Shown here piece by piece: positions 44,042-54,676 of a stretch of DNA of 64,000 bases. A program made the translations under genes and the position numbers. Each line of letters begins with the position of its first letter. Positions within the stretch are counted from its first letter, which is position 1. Source of the DNA: Neopestalotiopsis rosae (lineage: Eukaryota; Ascomycota; Sordariomycetes; Amphisphaeriales; Sporocadaceae); the NCBI GenBank assembly GCA_023078685.1, contig JALGAS010000001.1:1488001-1552000 (forward strand), written 5' to 3'. The notes under the pieces are model-generated. The model did no database searches. It was not told the origin of the DNA and saw only the letters and a program-made list of their open reading frames with translations.

Positions 44042-45361
44042 ATGCCTCACTTGAAAGAGATTCATGACCAGCTCTCTGAAATCGACCACGTCTTCGTCTG
44101 TATCGACCCAGTTGACCTCGACAACATCTGGCTATGCCTGTGGGCTCTGGTTCGTGTTCCAAACGCTAAGATCCACATTGTCCTGTCTCCCCGCGTACTC
44201 GACCTGCGAGTGCCGAACTTTGGCGACCAATTTGGAGAGCTCTTCAGAAAGGTTGGCGCTCACTATATGCTCGACGTTCTCGAGAAGGACGCAGAAGATA
44301 TCTACAAGCAATTGGGCGATGAGAGCCTTCACGCTTATTTTTCTCGGGACTCGACGTTCCAAGACGACCCGCACACCCGAGTACACATACCACTATACAT
44401 GCGTGTATCGGCTCTCCGCATTCTGGCGAAGATTCGTTCCAAAGGGCATCCCATGTCGCGTATCGACATGTCTTGGGACGAGCGCTCCATGGACACTATT
44501 GTGCCCGGCATCCGTCATCCGACCCACGTTTTAGACATGCTTTACGCATGTACTCAAGAAGAGAAGCAGGAGGCGCTCAATGCCATGGTTTTGCGCGGTC
44601 TAGAGCGTGAGGAGGGGCTGGTGGCCGTCATGGAGAAGACAGGCAAGCGTTTGGCTGAAGAGCTCGGCTATCAGAAGATGGAAGACGTTCTTGGTCCTTT
44701 GAACGATGTAATCAAGGACTTTCAGGGTCAGACAGCTGCCGCCGCACGAACACTTATCTTAGGTGGAGGTCCTTTTACCGAAATGAGGCGCCTGCTGAAA
44801 GAGACGGCGCTGGTTCCTGTTGCTATTGTGGCTATGGCCCGCACCTGGTTTGCCGACGTCAATATATTTCCCAACAACTACAACGATCTGATGGACCTTG
44901 ATGCTTCGATGGACACGGAAGATATCATCAGAGAAAAAGCCATCCCCACGTGGATCTTTCCGACAGAATGTGCAAAGGCCAAGGTGAAGGATAAGGAGGT
45001 TCTTCGTCCTTGCGCGCTAGACTTCTCCGATGACGACACCAAGCGCATTTTCCAGGAAGCTGGCGACATGGACTCGTACACGCAGGCACGATCCTTTACT
45101 GAAGAGACCAAGACACTGGCCAAGGTGCACATGTTCGACGTCCTGACCGTTGTCCCGCTATCCCGCCCCTATGCTCTGGAATATCGAAGCTCTGAGAGCT
45201 ATTGGGGAGAAGTCGATGGAAAGCGGGTTATCAGGATCCGCGAAGTAGCCAACGGTCCCATCAATGTCTTTTATCCGGACGCAGAGAAGCTGGCGGCCTT
45301 GAAGGACGATGCGATGAAGGAGATCAGCTATGTGCTCTCGCCAGTCTCGTCCACGACATGA
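44042..45361 (+). CDS. Nucleoside hydrolase-like protein, 439 residues
   Basis: A single intact exon. The frame is open further upstream, but the ATG at 44042 (MPHLKEIHDQLSEIDHVFVC) is the first good start. The N-terminal strand VFVCIDPVDLDNIWLCLWAL with PNAKIHIVLSPR resembles the Asp-rich calcium-binding loop and following helix of inosine-uridine nucleoside hydrolases (DxDxxxDD). Here it is altered to D-P-x3-D-N. In the middle, TLILGGGPFTEMRRLLKE and VAMARTWFADVNIFPNNYND fit the family's later strands and the asparagine-containing loop. YTQARSFTEETKTLAKVHMF and DVLTVVPL fit the C-terminal active-site side. The substrate is unknown; a purine or pyrimidine riboside, or a related N-glycoside, would be expected. 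The gene stands between two R2 repeats, next to the P450/MFS pair. Confidence 0.55.
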   Translation: MPHLKEIHDQLSEIDHVFVCIDPVDLDNIWLCLWALVRVPNAKIHIVLSPRVLDLRVPNFGDQFGELFRKVGAHYMLDVLEKDAEDIYKQLGDESLHAYFSRDSTFQDDPHTRVHIPLYMRVSALRILAKIRSKGHPMSRIDMSWDERSMDTIVPGIRHPTHVLDMLYACTQEEKQEALNAMVLRGLEREEGLVAVMEKTGKRLAEELGYQKMEDVLGPLNDVIKDFQGQTAAAARTLILGGGPFTEMRRLLKETALVPVAIVAMARTWFADVNIFPNNYNDLMDLDASMDTEDIIREKAIPTWIFPTECAKAKVKDKEVLRPCALDFSDDDTKRIFQEAGDMDSYTQARSFTEETKTLAKVHMFDVLTVVPLSRPYALEYRSSESYWGEVDGKRVIRIREVANGPINVFYPDAEKLAALKDDAMKEISYVLSPVSSTT

Positions 45362-46384
45362 AGTATATTGTGTGTCTGACTCAGTCTGGCAGAAAGTCTT
45401 GGACCTCGATCAGCATGTTCCTATCAAGTATTAGCAGAGTCGTGGGCCATCTAAATAGAATAGTGAATGGAGGGAAACTGGGGAGGAATCACAAGCGAAA
45501 GAAGTGAGTAGCTAGTTGTGCTCCGTTTTAGACTTATCAATTGACATTCAAATACTTCCCTGCTTTATGAAAACTGGAAGGAATTGTTAGGAGGCGAAGT
45601 AATCTATTCTGAGTAGAAACCAAGAAAAAAAAAAGCACCACAGTAATTGTTCTAGTTTCTCTTTTCGTCGACATATCTACAAACTTGTAGAACTCTGCTT
45701 AAGGAACATCTGTTTTAAGATAGCAGAGACAGCTTGTAGATCAAGACTTTGGTGCAGTTCGATTGAGCTCAAACTTTTGTTGGAGGACCGTCGTAAACAG
45801 GCAGTCCCTCGTCTCCTGTGCTAAGGGCCCATTCTGCCCACCGACCGGGAATACACTGGACGCCTTGATGGAAGTAGAGCTTCTTCTAGCCGACGAGGCA
45901 GTCGTAACCTGGTGGTCATATATCCCTGCAAGCGATTGACTAGCTATCGCAATCAGTAGCTGGGCACATTGCAAGGGATGGACGAAGACCAATGCAGAAC
46001 GAGAAAGGGGTTGAAGCGGAAGGCGGAAGATGGTTGGTAGCTGATGTCGAAGAGTATCCTTTCGATGAGATAAAGCAGGTGTGAGGGCCATATTCTAAGA
46101 TTTTACAGCAGCACAGCGATGTACGCAGCGGGTGGGTAATGAAACTTTGGAATCCTTGGAATGATTAGAGATTTGACTCAAGGAGAGAATGCCGTGCTTC
46201 TTTTTATTCCTTCGCCCCGTTTTCCTCGTCTTTGCCTGCGCACGGTATAATCTCTATTACATCCAAATATACTCGCAGACGAAATATCTGAAAAGCTAAA
46301 TTTAAAACATCGTTGCCATGACAGGAGCACTGTGGAAGTGGTTGTAAGGCAATACGCGTCTTATGATGATATGTGTGATTAACC
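45362..46384. other. Intergenic region; one unsupported minus-strand frame
   Basis: A 116-residue minus-strand frame (46091-45741) contains ALVFVHPLQCAQLLIAIASQ and TASSARRSSTSIKASS. It has an ATG but no recognised motif. It could be the tail of a lost gene. Nothing else is supported. Confidence 0.35.
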
Positions 46385-47310
46385 ATAGCCATGCGCATCA
46401 TAATACCTCTCTGGTGCGGCAAGTCGCATGTTCCAGCACAATCGAAAGCGGTACACCAGCATAGCGGAAAAAGGCTTTAAGACCCGCAGCGGCCAGACTA
46501 GCCCCCGTTGCTGTAGCCACTATTGCCTGGCCCAAAGAACAGGCACCGTAAACTCGACGGACTACGTACTACGTACTACGCCCGGAAGCCGGAGTTAAGA
46601 CCCACAATATCTTCGGTCTACGGGCATCCACTCACCAAGCAAACATGGCATGGGCAAGTCGAATAACTGAACAACCGAGTCAGATTGACAAGACGCATCA
46701 ACGTACTGTGCAGTAGCTCGAGCTGTCGGCACTATGCTGATTGGTACGGATTAAGTATCTGATTGCGCATGACAAAGAGAAAGATGTCCAGAACTTGATT
46801 GTTCACACTTTTTGATAAGCAATGAAGAATGGGTAATTTCTTAATCTAACATTGATAAAGTGTACATCAATGCATTATCCCGGCTACAATCATCTTCGAC
46901 GTGGACCACCAGCGGTCTTCGTCTTTCATTCTCCGCTTTCCTCCTGATACAGTAGTACTTTACCGCGATGTTGTTCATACCTGTGGGTAGGCAGCCTTGG
47001 AAGCCGGCTCCAAAGTGTTTTCCCTCCATGACCGCCAATACATGTTTGTTCATCTTCAAGGATGCATGGCCATGACTACATGGATGATCGAAAGCAACAA
47101 GCAACTGGGGCTGTGAGTGTACTACGTAATCTTTGTCCAATACATGTCAGGCAGCAAACACACAGGAGTTCCCCACACTCCATTCCCGCATTCCATAGCC
47201 TGTTCAATACTCTGTAGGTATAGCCACTCTATTGGTCTGGAATAGCTACGCCGGCCATGCTTTCGAATTTGCACTGCCTCATGTGCTGAATGTTGGCTTC
47301 AACGTGTCAA
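46385..47310 (+). repeat. R2 repeat, long copy 2 with ~250-bp extra segment
   Basis: Matches 42890-43500 in direct orientation from about 46475, and 37345-37580 in its first part (CATGCGCATCAT, GCGGTACACCAGC). The extra segment is about 46725-46975. A short tandem of TACTACG units occurs at 46564-46585. Confidence 0.8.
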
Positions 47311-47684
47311 TGCCATTCGTAGGCTGAAAGGAGCACTACTAATGTTTGTATGCCTGTTATGGGGTCTTATAGAGCACGCTGAACGAGACACACATATATC
47401 TGACGGGAAAGATACAAGCCTGCAAATCTAAGCATCTTTCCTATTGACCCGTCCCCGTTCGCTGAAACTAACACTTCTCGCCAACGACTGCGCAGCTTGC
47501 TACACAATTTCTTACTTTTCCCATAGTTAATCAGATCGCCACCCACACCTCCCTTCGAGCAGCAATACCACGACACGGTCGACTGGTGCAAAGAGGAATA
47601 AAGCGTCGAGCTTGAAATCAGTCAAGCCCGTACATCTAAACTTAAAGCGGGCTACCCAGTCCTCGCATTCGCCGGTGCAGCATC

Positions 47685-48684
47685 ATGCACTGCTCTCGCC
47701 CTCACGGCTTCAACATGAACAGCCATAAAAGGGGGCATAAAAGGGTGTTGAGAGCTTGCCAAAGGTGCAGGCAAAAGAAGAACAAGTGTGACGGAGAGTT
47801 TCCCTGCAAGCGGTGCAAGGACGACGGGTCCGTATGTACGGTGGGTAGAAGAGAGAAGAAAGAGTATAAGAAGTTACCTCCAGGGTGAGTTGTGCATAAT
47901 CCCGCAACAAGGTACCGGCGTGTTTGGATACTAACTCACCTATAGCTATGGCGAGGTATTGGAAAACACACAGCTTGCTTTGATCGCCACCGTACAAAAG
48001 TTGTACGCCATGGTGCGCAATGGTGAGCAATAGGATCTTGCCGAGCCCGAGCTCAATGATGGTGGCCAGCCTGTTATCCACAATATTGTCACTCTGCTCG
48101 GATCGATTCGCCCCGCCGAGGATATTGATTTACCTCCTCACACTAGCTGTCCCGAGGACGAGGCTGGTCTTTCGAAATTGGCTGCTGAGATAGAGCTACA
48201 TCGTCAAATGAACCATGAAACCCTTCCGACATCTATCAAGACCGAAACCGAGTCGATATGTGATCGGAGAGAATGCGTCAGCTCGTCTGAGCTTGGCCTT
48301 CCGGAATCTGAGCAACACTCCCGGAAAGCGATAATGGCGAACCAAAATATCCAACCTCCGCCGCCCCCGAGCTTCCACTCCTGTAGCGATTTCGTTACGA
48401 GTACGCTATCCAACAAACTAGATCCCATTGCACTGCTCTCGGACGAGCCGTCAAACCAGACATTTTACCCAATACAGGATATGGGAACGCTAACGTCCAT
48501 GAGTGAAAGTTCGCAATTTATGCAGCAAATGGATGTGGACATGACAGGCATGATGCTTAGCCACGGCCTCCTCGGATCGGAATTCAGCATGCTCAAAACA
48601 CACGTTATGTCAAAACCCAACCCCAACATCATGCTCGGATTAGATGATTCTGCATTCTATTCAGGTTACGGCTGGGATACATGA
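47685..48684 (+). pseudogene. Zn2Cys6 transcription factor with one in-frame stop
   Basis: Exon 1, 47685-47884, encodes a complete zinc cluster, ACQRCRQKKNKCDGEFPC then KRCKDDGSVC, with Cys at residues 25, 28, 35, 41, 44 and 51, and a basic linker RREKKEYKKLPPG. The 61-bp intron (donor GTGAGT, acceptor CTATAG) leads to exon 2, 47946-48684. There the frame meets TAG at 48031-48033 after MVRNGEQ. Beyond it the same frame stays open for 216 codons (LAEPELNDGGQPVIHNIVTL, DIDLPPHTSCPEDEAGLSKL, an acidic/Met-rich tail), ending in TGA 48682-48684. From related proteins, a Trp codon would be expected where the TAG stands, a single G-to-A change. It is thus a recent pseudogene, a truncated 84-residue DNA-binding protein, or a sequence error. 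It may have regulated the neighbouring P450/MFS block. Confidence 0.75.
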
Positions 48685-49336
48685 CACTCATGAGAAGATA
48701 TGGGCAATCCATGCAACTTGTGCCTACGACAATTGAGAACCGCCCTAGGAGAGTGTAGTCAGTCAATAGTCACACGGAATAGACTTGCCACCTGTGGATA
48801 TCTTTCTTTTTCACGCCAGCATGCGCAAATCAGGACACTCGTCGTCTATATTTCTGAGTCAATTCGAGATAATGGAGATAGAATGCCAGCGCAACAACGA
48901 TCTCAGATTTTGAATTGATGCCCAAGTCAGACAACGCATGATCCATGCTCTTGGTTTAATTTAGATCAAAGCTGCTCCTTTTTCGACTTCGACGAATTCT
49001 TCTGCTTCGGATTTGCGCTGGTGACATATATCGTTCCACGTTCTAGTAATTTAATGGTTAAAAAAAACAATAAACTTCTCAGTCCATTCCTTAGTACTTT
49101 CTGCGTCTAATCGAAGATCTAGTATTGAGTACGCATGAGTACACCATTTTTGCAAATCAACAAAGATGTTCGGACCTCAGCAGGGGTTTCTCTTCCGTCG
49201 CGTCTGATTTGTGCATCTTCGCACTCAACTGCCACCCAGTAATCCGGTGAAAGAACAGGAAAACAGAAATTCTCCTCTTCATTAAATCTCGGAATAGACT
49301 CTCATTTGCTGTAGAAATTTTAGCAAAGCTGCAAGA
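48685..49336. other. Intergenic region, nothing recognised
   Basis: No open frame with coding character and no copy of the repeat families. Confidence 0.45.
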
Positions 49337-50011
49337 CTAGGGAGAAATATATGCTTTACCTCTGCGCCGCTCCCTGATACTTGCTGCGTGTTTTCGCGGC
49401 GTCTCCGTGCTAAGCATCAATCTGCTGAACCACGAATGATTGAGCTCAGGGTATGTACAAGCTGGTTCCTCCAGTCTCCCGACAACATCACCAAAATGCC
49501 ATTCGCCAACATCAACGTGGACAACATCCGTTTCGGGCGGGTGATTAAGCATGGAAATTTCGAACTTGAAAGCAAGCGTGGCGCCAGAGCTTCGCATTGT
49601 AAAACGCGTTTCAAGTATGCTCAAGTCCAACAAGAAGTAAAAGTATGTACCGCCTTGACCATCACAGGTATCAGCGCATTTGAATAGAACATACGGCTGG
49701 GCGCATAAAACATCCGCATTGCTGTTCACAGGGTAGACTTTGGCGTTGGCACCGTTAACATTACCGAAAAGACCATTCAGATATGCATGTGGGACATGGA
49801 GCACTGCCCGAAATAAGCATGCTTGGGGAGGGTGAGGCAAGTACAGCGATGGCGCACGGCAAGATGTGGGATTCTGGTCAACGCGTGACACGAGATGCGC
49901 AGGGCCATGTTGAGGGAAATCAACGGATTGAAGCGACATGTCTGGGCTGCGGAATTTGGTGAAGTGTTGAAAGATAGGTGAGGGCGATGTCAACAAGATA
50001 AAGAGTCCCAT
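49337..50011 (-). CDS. Hypothetical protein, 224 residues
   Basis: A single exon; an alternative start is MSLQSVDFPQHGPAHLVSRV at residue 25. The sequence includes ACLFRAVLHVPHAYLNGLFG, NVNGANAKVYPVNSNADVLC and GTYFYFLLDLSILETRFTMR, which alternate like a beta-rich domain, then a basic C-terminus RKHAASIRERRRGKAYISP. No signal peptide or TM segment is clear and no family is recognised. The opposite strand also has a 99-residue frame, so strand assignment rests on length and composition only. Confidence 0.4.
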   Translation of the reverse strand: MGLFILLTSPSPIFQHFTKFRSPDMSLQSVDFPQHGPAHLVSRVDQNPTSCRAPSLYLPHPPQACLFRAVLHVPHAYLNGLFGNVNGANAKVYPVNSNADVLCAQPYVLFKCADTCDGQGGTYFYFLLDLSILETRFTMRSSGATLAFKFEISMLNHPPETDVVHVDVGEWHFGDVVGRLEEPACTYPELNHSWFSRLMLSTETPRKHAASIRERRRGKAYISP

Positions 50012-50524
50012 ATACTAGTGGTATAGACCGGAATCTGTGCCCAGGTTGAAGCATTATGAATCGCAGAGGGGTGGTTAGGCCAACAAGCTAGTATTTTAGG
50101 CGTTCATTTTACAGTACCTCGAGGACCAAAGCTATGTACATACAGTGCAACTACAGTCTAGCTTGATGGAACAAAAGTAATACGCAAAACGTGCACTGCC
50201 GTTTTCAGATCTATCTCCCAAGAAACGCCAAGAATGGAGTATTCTGGATAAGTGGATACGTGTGATGTTTCCAATTCCTGCACTTCGAATCGAGCTACTT
50301 TTGGGGCAAGACTTGCGACTGGCCAGTGTCTTGAAATCAAAAGCGTCATAAATGGAGATACATAGATTGGGAATAAGGGATCGCGAACATTCCCCAATCG
50401 CTGCAGGACCGGCAAGGACTGGGAACTTGTATGTATTGCAGCACCCATACAGTATTTCGAGCAAAAACCAACAATATCATATTTCCACATCAGATTATGA
50501 CACGGCCGCATTTGCTTAGTTGCC

Positions 50525-51186
50525 ATGTGGTCTATTCTGAAAGCCCCACGGCTACTAGAATTTGATAAAAAGACGGCACAACCTCGTGAAGAAGAGGATG
50601 GCACACATCAATCGGCAACGAAGGATCTTCCCTCTCACCAAAATCGGCATAGCGACTGTATCTACAGAGACATGCTGGCTCACGTGCCTCTAAGCCAGCG
50701 TCTTGTCGATCGCTTAACCCAGGCAACGATCGATGTTATGCCAATGGATGCTTGTTCGATACATCAGTACGACCAATAGGCTCAGCCACACCCCCACCGC
50801 TTAGCTGCTTCATCGACCACGTGGTATACCGACTTCAAATATCGCCTATCATATTACTATCGGTCACTGTGTACCTCGATCGCTTGAAGTCCAAGATACA
50901 ATCTCACAAGAAAATCTTGAAGTGCACTGCACATCGAATTTTCCTGGCAGTCGTACTCATCGCCTCGAAGTATCTTGATGACTTCTCGTCCATGAATCGC
51001 CTGTGGGCAGAGGAGAGTCGGATGATTTACAACAACACACTCTTCTGGTTTACGTTGGATGATGTCAGATTCATGGAGATTGAGATATTGTTTCTATTGG
51101 ACTGGAATGTAGGCCTCAGCCCGTATAGCGTCTATGAAAAGTCGAAGCTATTCTTATTGGAAACAAGCGAGAAAGAATCACTCTGA
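50525..51186 (+). pseudogene. Pho80/PCL-type cyclin, frameshifted
   Basis: The first frame (50525-50779) gives KTAQPREEEDG and MLAHVPLSQRLVDRLTQATI. It slips by one base around 50735-50755 into the frame that reads GSATPPPLSCFIDHVVYRLQ, PIILLSVTVYLDRLKSKI, TAHRIFLAVVLIASKYLDDF and FTLDDVRFMEIEILFLLDWN. This is a cyclin N-terminal box of the Pho80 type: Pro-rich lead, YLDR, AHRxFLAxVxxASKYLDD and the helix ending LLDWN. Such cyclins partner Pho85-like kinases in polarity, cell cycle and nutrient signalling. The residues continue smoothly across the slip, so one base is missing or extra. An intron at that point lacks GT-AG signals. Confidence 0.7.
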
Positions 51187-51631
51187 GTGGTTGTTGAATA
51201 AGTGATGCGATCCGTCCAGATAAAGCTCTCATAGATCTTGCATTTTTCTTTCCACGATACTGGGTTGGTATTGCTCTCATCTAGGGGGTCCTTCTGATAA
51301 AGTTATTACGTTGGGAGATTTGCATTGAACTCCTGGTTAGATTGTAATTTGCTTCAGCTACTTATCTTATCCACCAACCATGCAGCATGCAAATGCGGCA
51401 ATCAAAGTCTTCAACAAAATGTGATTTTCGTCACTACCAAGTTTGTAACCACACGTTATTTAATAATCAAGTATGACTGCAAAAATGCAACTACAGAAGG
51501 AAACAAAGAATAACACAACCGACTCTCCCTTAGTGGCATCGTGTGAATGCTAACCGAATAAATATAGTCAAAAGGCACAAAGGACGACCAAGAAACAGAA
51601 AAGCAGCAAAAGAAAAGCAGCACCACTTCCG

Positions 51632-52909
51632 TCAAGATCTTTCGTATCCACCAATGAGGATTTCCAATACGAGAGCGCCCGACCCTGCGACTATGCCAGC
51701 AACATTCTCTTGACCAACACTGACATCATCGTAAGAGAATGTGTAACCCTTTCCATCCAATTCGTTTTCGTGGACAATTCGGCTGTAATGGTTGGTGGGG
51801 CCACTAAGATAGTAACTTGTGTTTGGCAAGGATGGCTGTATCTCACCACCATGCAGGAGGAGAGTAGTACGAACAAAGGCTGCACATAAGCGCGGTACAA
51901 CTGCACGGTGAATGGCATTATCGAAATCCATAATGGCAAACGGCCCTGTATTACAACCCCAGATGTCGGCCGTCGTGGGTCGACTGTAGGGGCGGTTGTC
52001 ACCCTCACAAGTGAGCTCATCGTTGGCGGCTACCCGGCATGTAATGGACTGATTGGCTCCGTTGTCAAAGATCAGGTCTTCCGTCAGGTATAGCTCCCAC
52101 ACGCGATCTATGTAGTCCGTGTAATAGCCATCCGTCGCCCCGGGATTGATAGTCTCATAGAGATTTGGGGATAGTGTTCGGAGAGGGTGGCCTTGAGGTG
52201 AGTAGACACATAATTGGTTCCATGGCATTTGACCCGAATCCGACTGTGTCTGCAGTTCATCGCACACTTGCTCAACTGCGTTACTTGCGAGTCCTTCTAC
52301 GATCTGGACTTCGCCGTTATCGAGTGTCAAGATCATGCCGAGTGAGAGTCCGATAAAATCCACAAAGGACAGATTTGCAAATAAGCCACCTTTCTTCGTA
52401 TAAGTAAGCTCTATAAACCCCCAATCGACTGTTGTGGATGGATCTTCCAAATTCGAGGCGGATGGTTCCTGCAGCATCGTCGCGCCGCTTGCGGATCGCA
52501 ACGCAAAAAACTCAAGCTCGCCCCGAGCGATCCATACGCGACCAGCAGATATATAATCAGGCAAAATCAGATAAGTTGCGGACGAGTCGTCATCCAGATA
52601 CGGTATAGGAATAGCAATATTAGCGTTGTCCAATTTTGTGGGCATTGATCCATTCAGTGGTGTAGGATAGTACCAAGTACCTGAGGCGGTCAAGAATACG
52701 ATGTCGCCTGCAGTGGTAATGCCAGTCACATATGCATTGAGATCGCAAAGTTTGTGACTATTGACGAACTGAATTGCCAATGATTGATTGAGATTTCGTT
52801 GTGCAAATCCAAAATGTCTGGAGCGGCCTCCATGATCAGTAGATGAAATGGGCGACGACAAACCGGCCAGGATTAACTTGACTATAGAGATCAGCCGATA
52901 ATGTCTCAT
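51632..52909 (-). CDS. GH64 beta-1,3-glucanase, secreted, 425 residues
   Basis: A single intact exon. The ATG at 52909 (MRHYRLISIVKLILAGLSSP) is preferred over the one at 52930 because it directly starts a signal peptide. The body reads LAIQFVNSHKLCDLNAYVTG, the FxNxxxxxxxYxxG opening of GH64. Then follow VDWGFIELTYTKKGGLFANL, FVDFIGLSLGMILTL, GATDGYYTDYIDRVWELYLT, TTADIWGCNTGPFAI, VPRLCAAFVRTTLLLHGGEI and NHYSRIVHENELDGKGYTFS with YDDV. These are the conserved blocks of laminaripentaose-producing and other GH64 endo-beta-1,3-glucanases with a thaumatin-like subdomain. It would act outside the cell on fungal or plant beta-1,3-glucan. It diverges from the CFEM receptor gene. Confidence 0.9.
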   Translation of the reverse strand: MRHYRLISIVKLILAGLSSPISSTDHGGRSRHFGFAQRNLNQSLAIQFVNSHKLCDLNAYVTGITTAGDIVFLTASGTWYYPTPLNGSMPTKLDNANIAIPIPYLDDDSSATYLILPDYISAGRVWIARGELEFFALRSASGATMLQEPSASNLEDPSTTVDWGFIELTYTKKGGLFANLSFVDFIGLSLGMILTLDNGEVQIVEGLASNAVEQVCDELQTQSDSGQMPWNQLCVYSPQGHPLRTLSPNLYETINPGATDGYYTDYIDRVWELYLTEDLIFDNGANQSITCRVAANDELTCEGDNRPYSRPTTADIWGCNTGPFAIMDFDNAIHRAVVPRLCAAFVRTTLLLHGGEIQPSLPNTSYYLSGPTNHYSRIVHENELDGKGYTFSYDDVSVGQENVAGIVAGSGALVLEILIGGYERS

Positions 52910-53183
52910 TATAACTAATTGAAAAACCAACTATTAATGATTTCAGGTGGTCAGGAGGCTGCTAGCCTTAAATAATAAATTACTCCTGGCTTCTTGGCAA
53001 ATCCGAAAACTGATTTGGGGTATGACATGTGCCTGGAGAGCCGTATAGCATACATACCATTGGCAGCGCCTTTTAAAGACGACCTTATGCACCAGGAGCG
53101 CCATTTCTGGAAACTTAACCCAACGACGTCCACTGCGCTCCGATTACGTCTACTTCCAACACCGCTCCGAGTATTTGCAAGCA

Positions 53184-53190
53184 TATAAAA
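53184..53190 (+). promoter_or_regulatory. TATA box of the CFEM receptor gene
   Basis: TATAAAA, 105 bp upstream of the ATG at 53289. Confidence 0.5.
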
Positions 53191-53288
53191 CTGACCAGCC
53201 GTATTCCTTGCATTTCCATCAAATAGCTGTTAGATTATCCTTCTAGTTGCACGGCCTCAGGATTATCGAAATCGCTGACGCAGCCACA

Positions 53289-54676
53289 ATGAAAGCCATT
53301 GTTCACCCTTTGTTCTTCGTATGGATCGCTGCTACAGTCTCCCAGTCTCTTCCAGCCGCCAGCAGTGCAACGCTTGATTTGCCATCATGTGCAGTAAGTC
53401 ATCCCGTTGGTTCCTGGATCGCAAGACTGAAACTTGTTACTAATAGCAACTATTACAGCAATCTTGCGTCTCAACAGCTTCGGACATATCTGAGTGTGGT
53501 GTCGCGGATGCAAGCTGTCATTGTCACAGCGAAGAATTCAGCAGTTCATTCGATGCATGTGTCAAATTAAGTTGCACAATCTTAGAAAATCTAAGTATAC
53601 ATAACAAAATCATAGACCCTAGATATCTAACTAACTTCTAGTCCTAGGCATAAAGAATGCCACACAAAATGAGTGTGGTGCATCGCCGCGCGACAAATCT
53701 CAAACATACAATGCATTATCATGTGGCCTCGTCGCTTTATCATGCTGCCTGGTTGTCATTCGACTTGTTTACAAAAAGTATTTTCAACCGAATTCGCTTG
53801 GCACCGACGACTGGCTCATATTTCTTACCATGATTGTCACGATTCCATCTGCCGTGGTAAATGTGAAGTTCCTTACTGGCAACGGTCTCGGTAGAGACAT
53901 CTGGACATTGACGCCTCACAATATCACAAATTTTGCCAAGGGCTTTTATTATATCGCGATATTATATTTCGTTGAGGTGTCTCTCTTGAAGATGTCCATT
54001 TTGTTTTTCTATCGCCGGATATTTCCAGGAAAGCAAGTGCACCGCGTTGTCTTAGCCATTGGGGCGTGCAACGCCCTTTTTGGTTTGTCTTTTGTCCTGT
54101 TAGCCGCCTTCCAGTGTCAGCCGATCAGCTATAATTGGACGCGGTGGAGGGGTGAGGAAGAGGGGCACTGCCTGGACGTTGATCACATCGCGTGGGCCAA
54201 CGCCATCATTAGCATATTGCTAGACCTATTAATGCTTGCGATTCCCTTCCTGCAGATCAAAGACTTGAATTTGCACTGGACAAAGAAAGTCACAGTAGGA
54301 TGCATGTTCATTTTGGGAACTTTGTAAGTCGTCAAAATCGCTATGCACTATATTCTGGTTGCTGATATCTCCCCAAAGCGTCACAATCATAAGTATTGTG
54401 CGTCTTGCATCATTGACGGAATTCAGCAACTCGACAAATATCACTTGGGATTACTGGAGCATTTCTCTGTGGTCGACGGTCGAGATCACGGTCGGAGTGA
54501 TATGCGCTTGTATGCCGGTACTGCGACTCATTGTGACAAGATTAGTGGCTACTGTGTCCCAGAAATCAGCACAAAGATTGAAATCGGGACAGTCCAGGGG
54601 TGATATCATCGAGAAAGAGGGCGAGTCACGCGAGAACGTGACTCCTCGTTCACCCTTGCAAGCAAGTCCCTCCTGA
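53289..54676 (+). CDS. CFEM-domain, Pth11-type 7TM receptor, 404 residues
   Basis: Four exons (53289-53393, 53459-53594, 53648-54323, 54379-54676), every splice GT-AG and in phase. A signal peptide (MKAIVHPLFFVWIAATVSQS) precedes a CFEM domain: LPSCAQSC, ECGVADASCHC, DACVKLSC, with an eighth Cys in NECG at the start of exon 3. The rhodopsin-like part follows: YNALSCGLVALSCCLVVIRL (TM1), TDDWLIFLTMIVTIPSAVVN (TM2), YYIAILYFVEVSLLKMSILF (TM3), VVLAIGACNALFGLSFVLLA (TM4), IISILLDLLMLAIPF (TM5), TMs 6-7 around VGCMFILGTL and WSTVEITVGVICACMPVLRL, and a Ser-rich cytoplasmic tail. CFEM-7TM proteins of the Pth11 class sense surface or host cues in several ascomycetes. The gene appears intact. A partial inverted copy is at 60260-60545. 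Confidence 0.9.

Noticed and set aside
38154..48684. Complete secondary-metabolite cluster
   Set aside because: P450, exporter and regulator are present, but no polyketide, peptide, terpene or alkaloid backbone enzyme is visible within the window.
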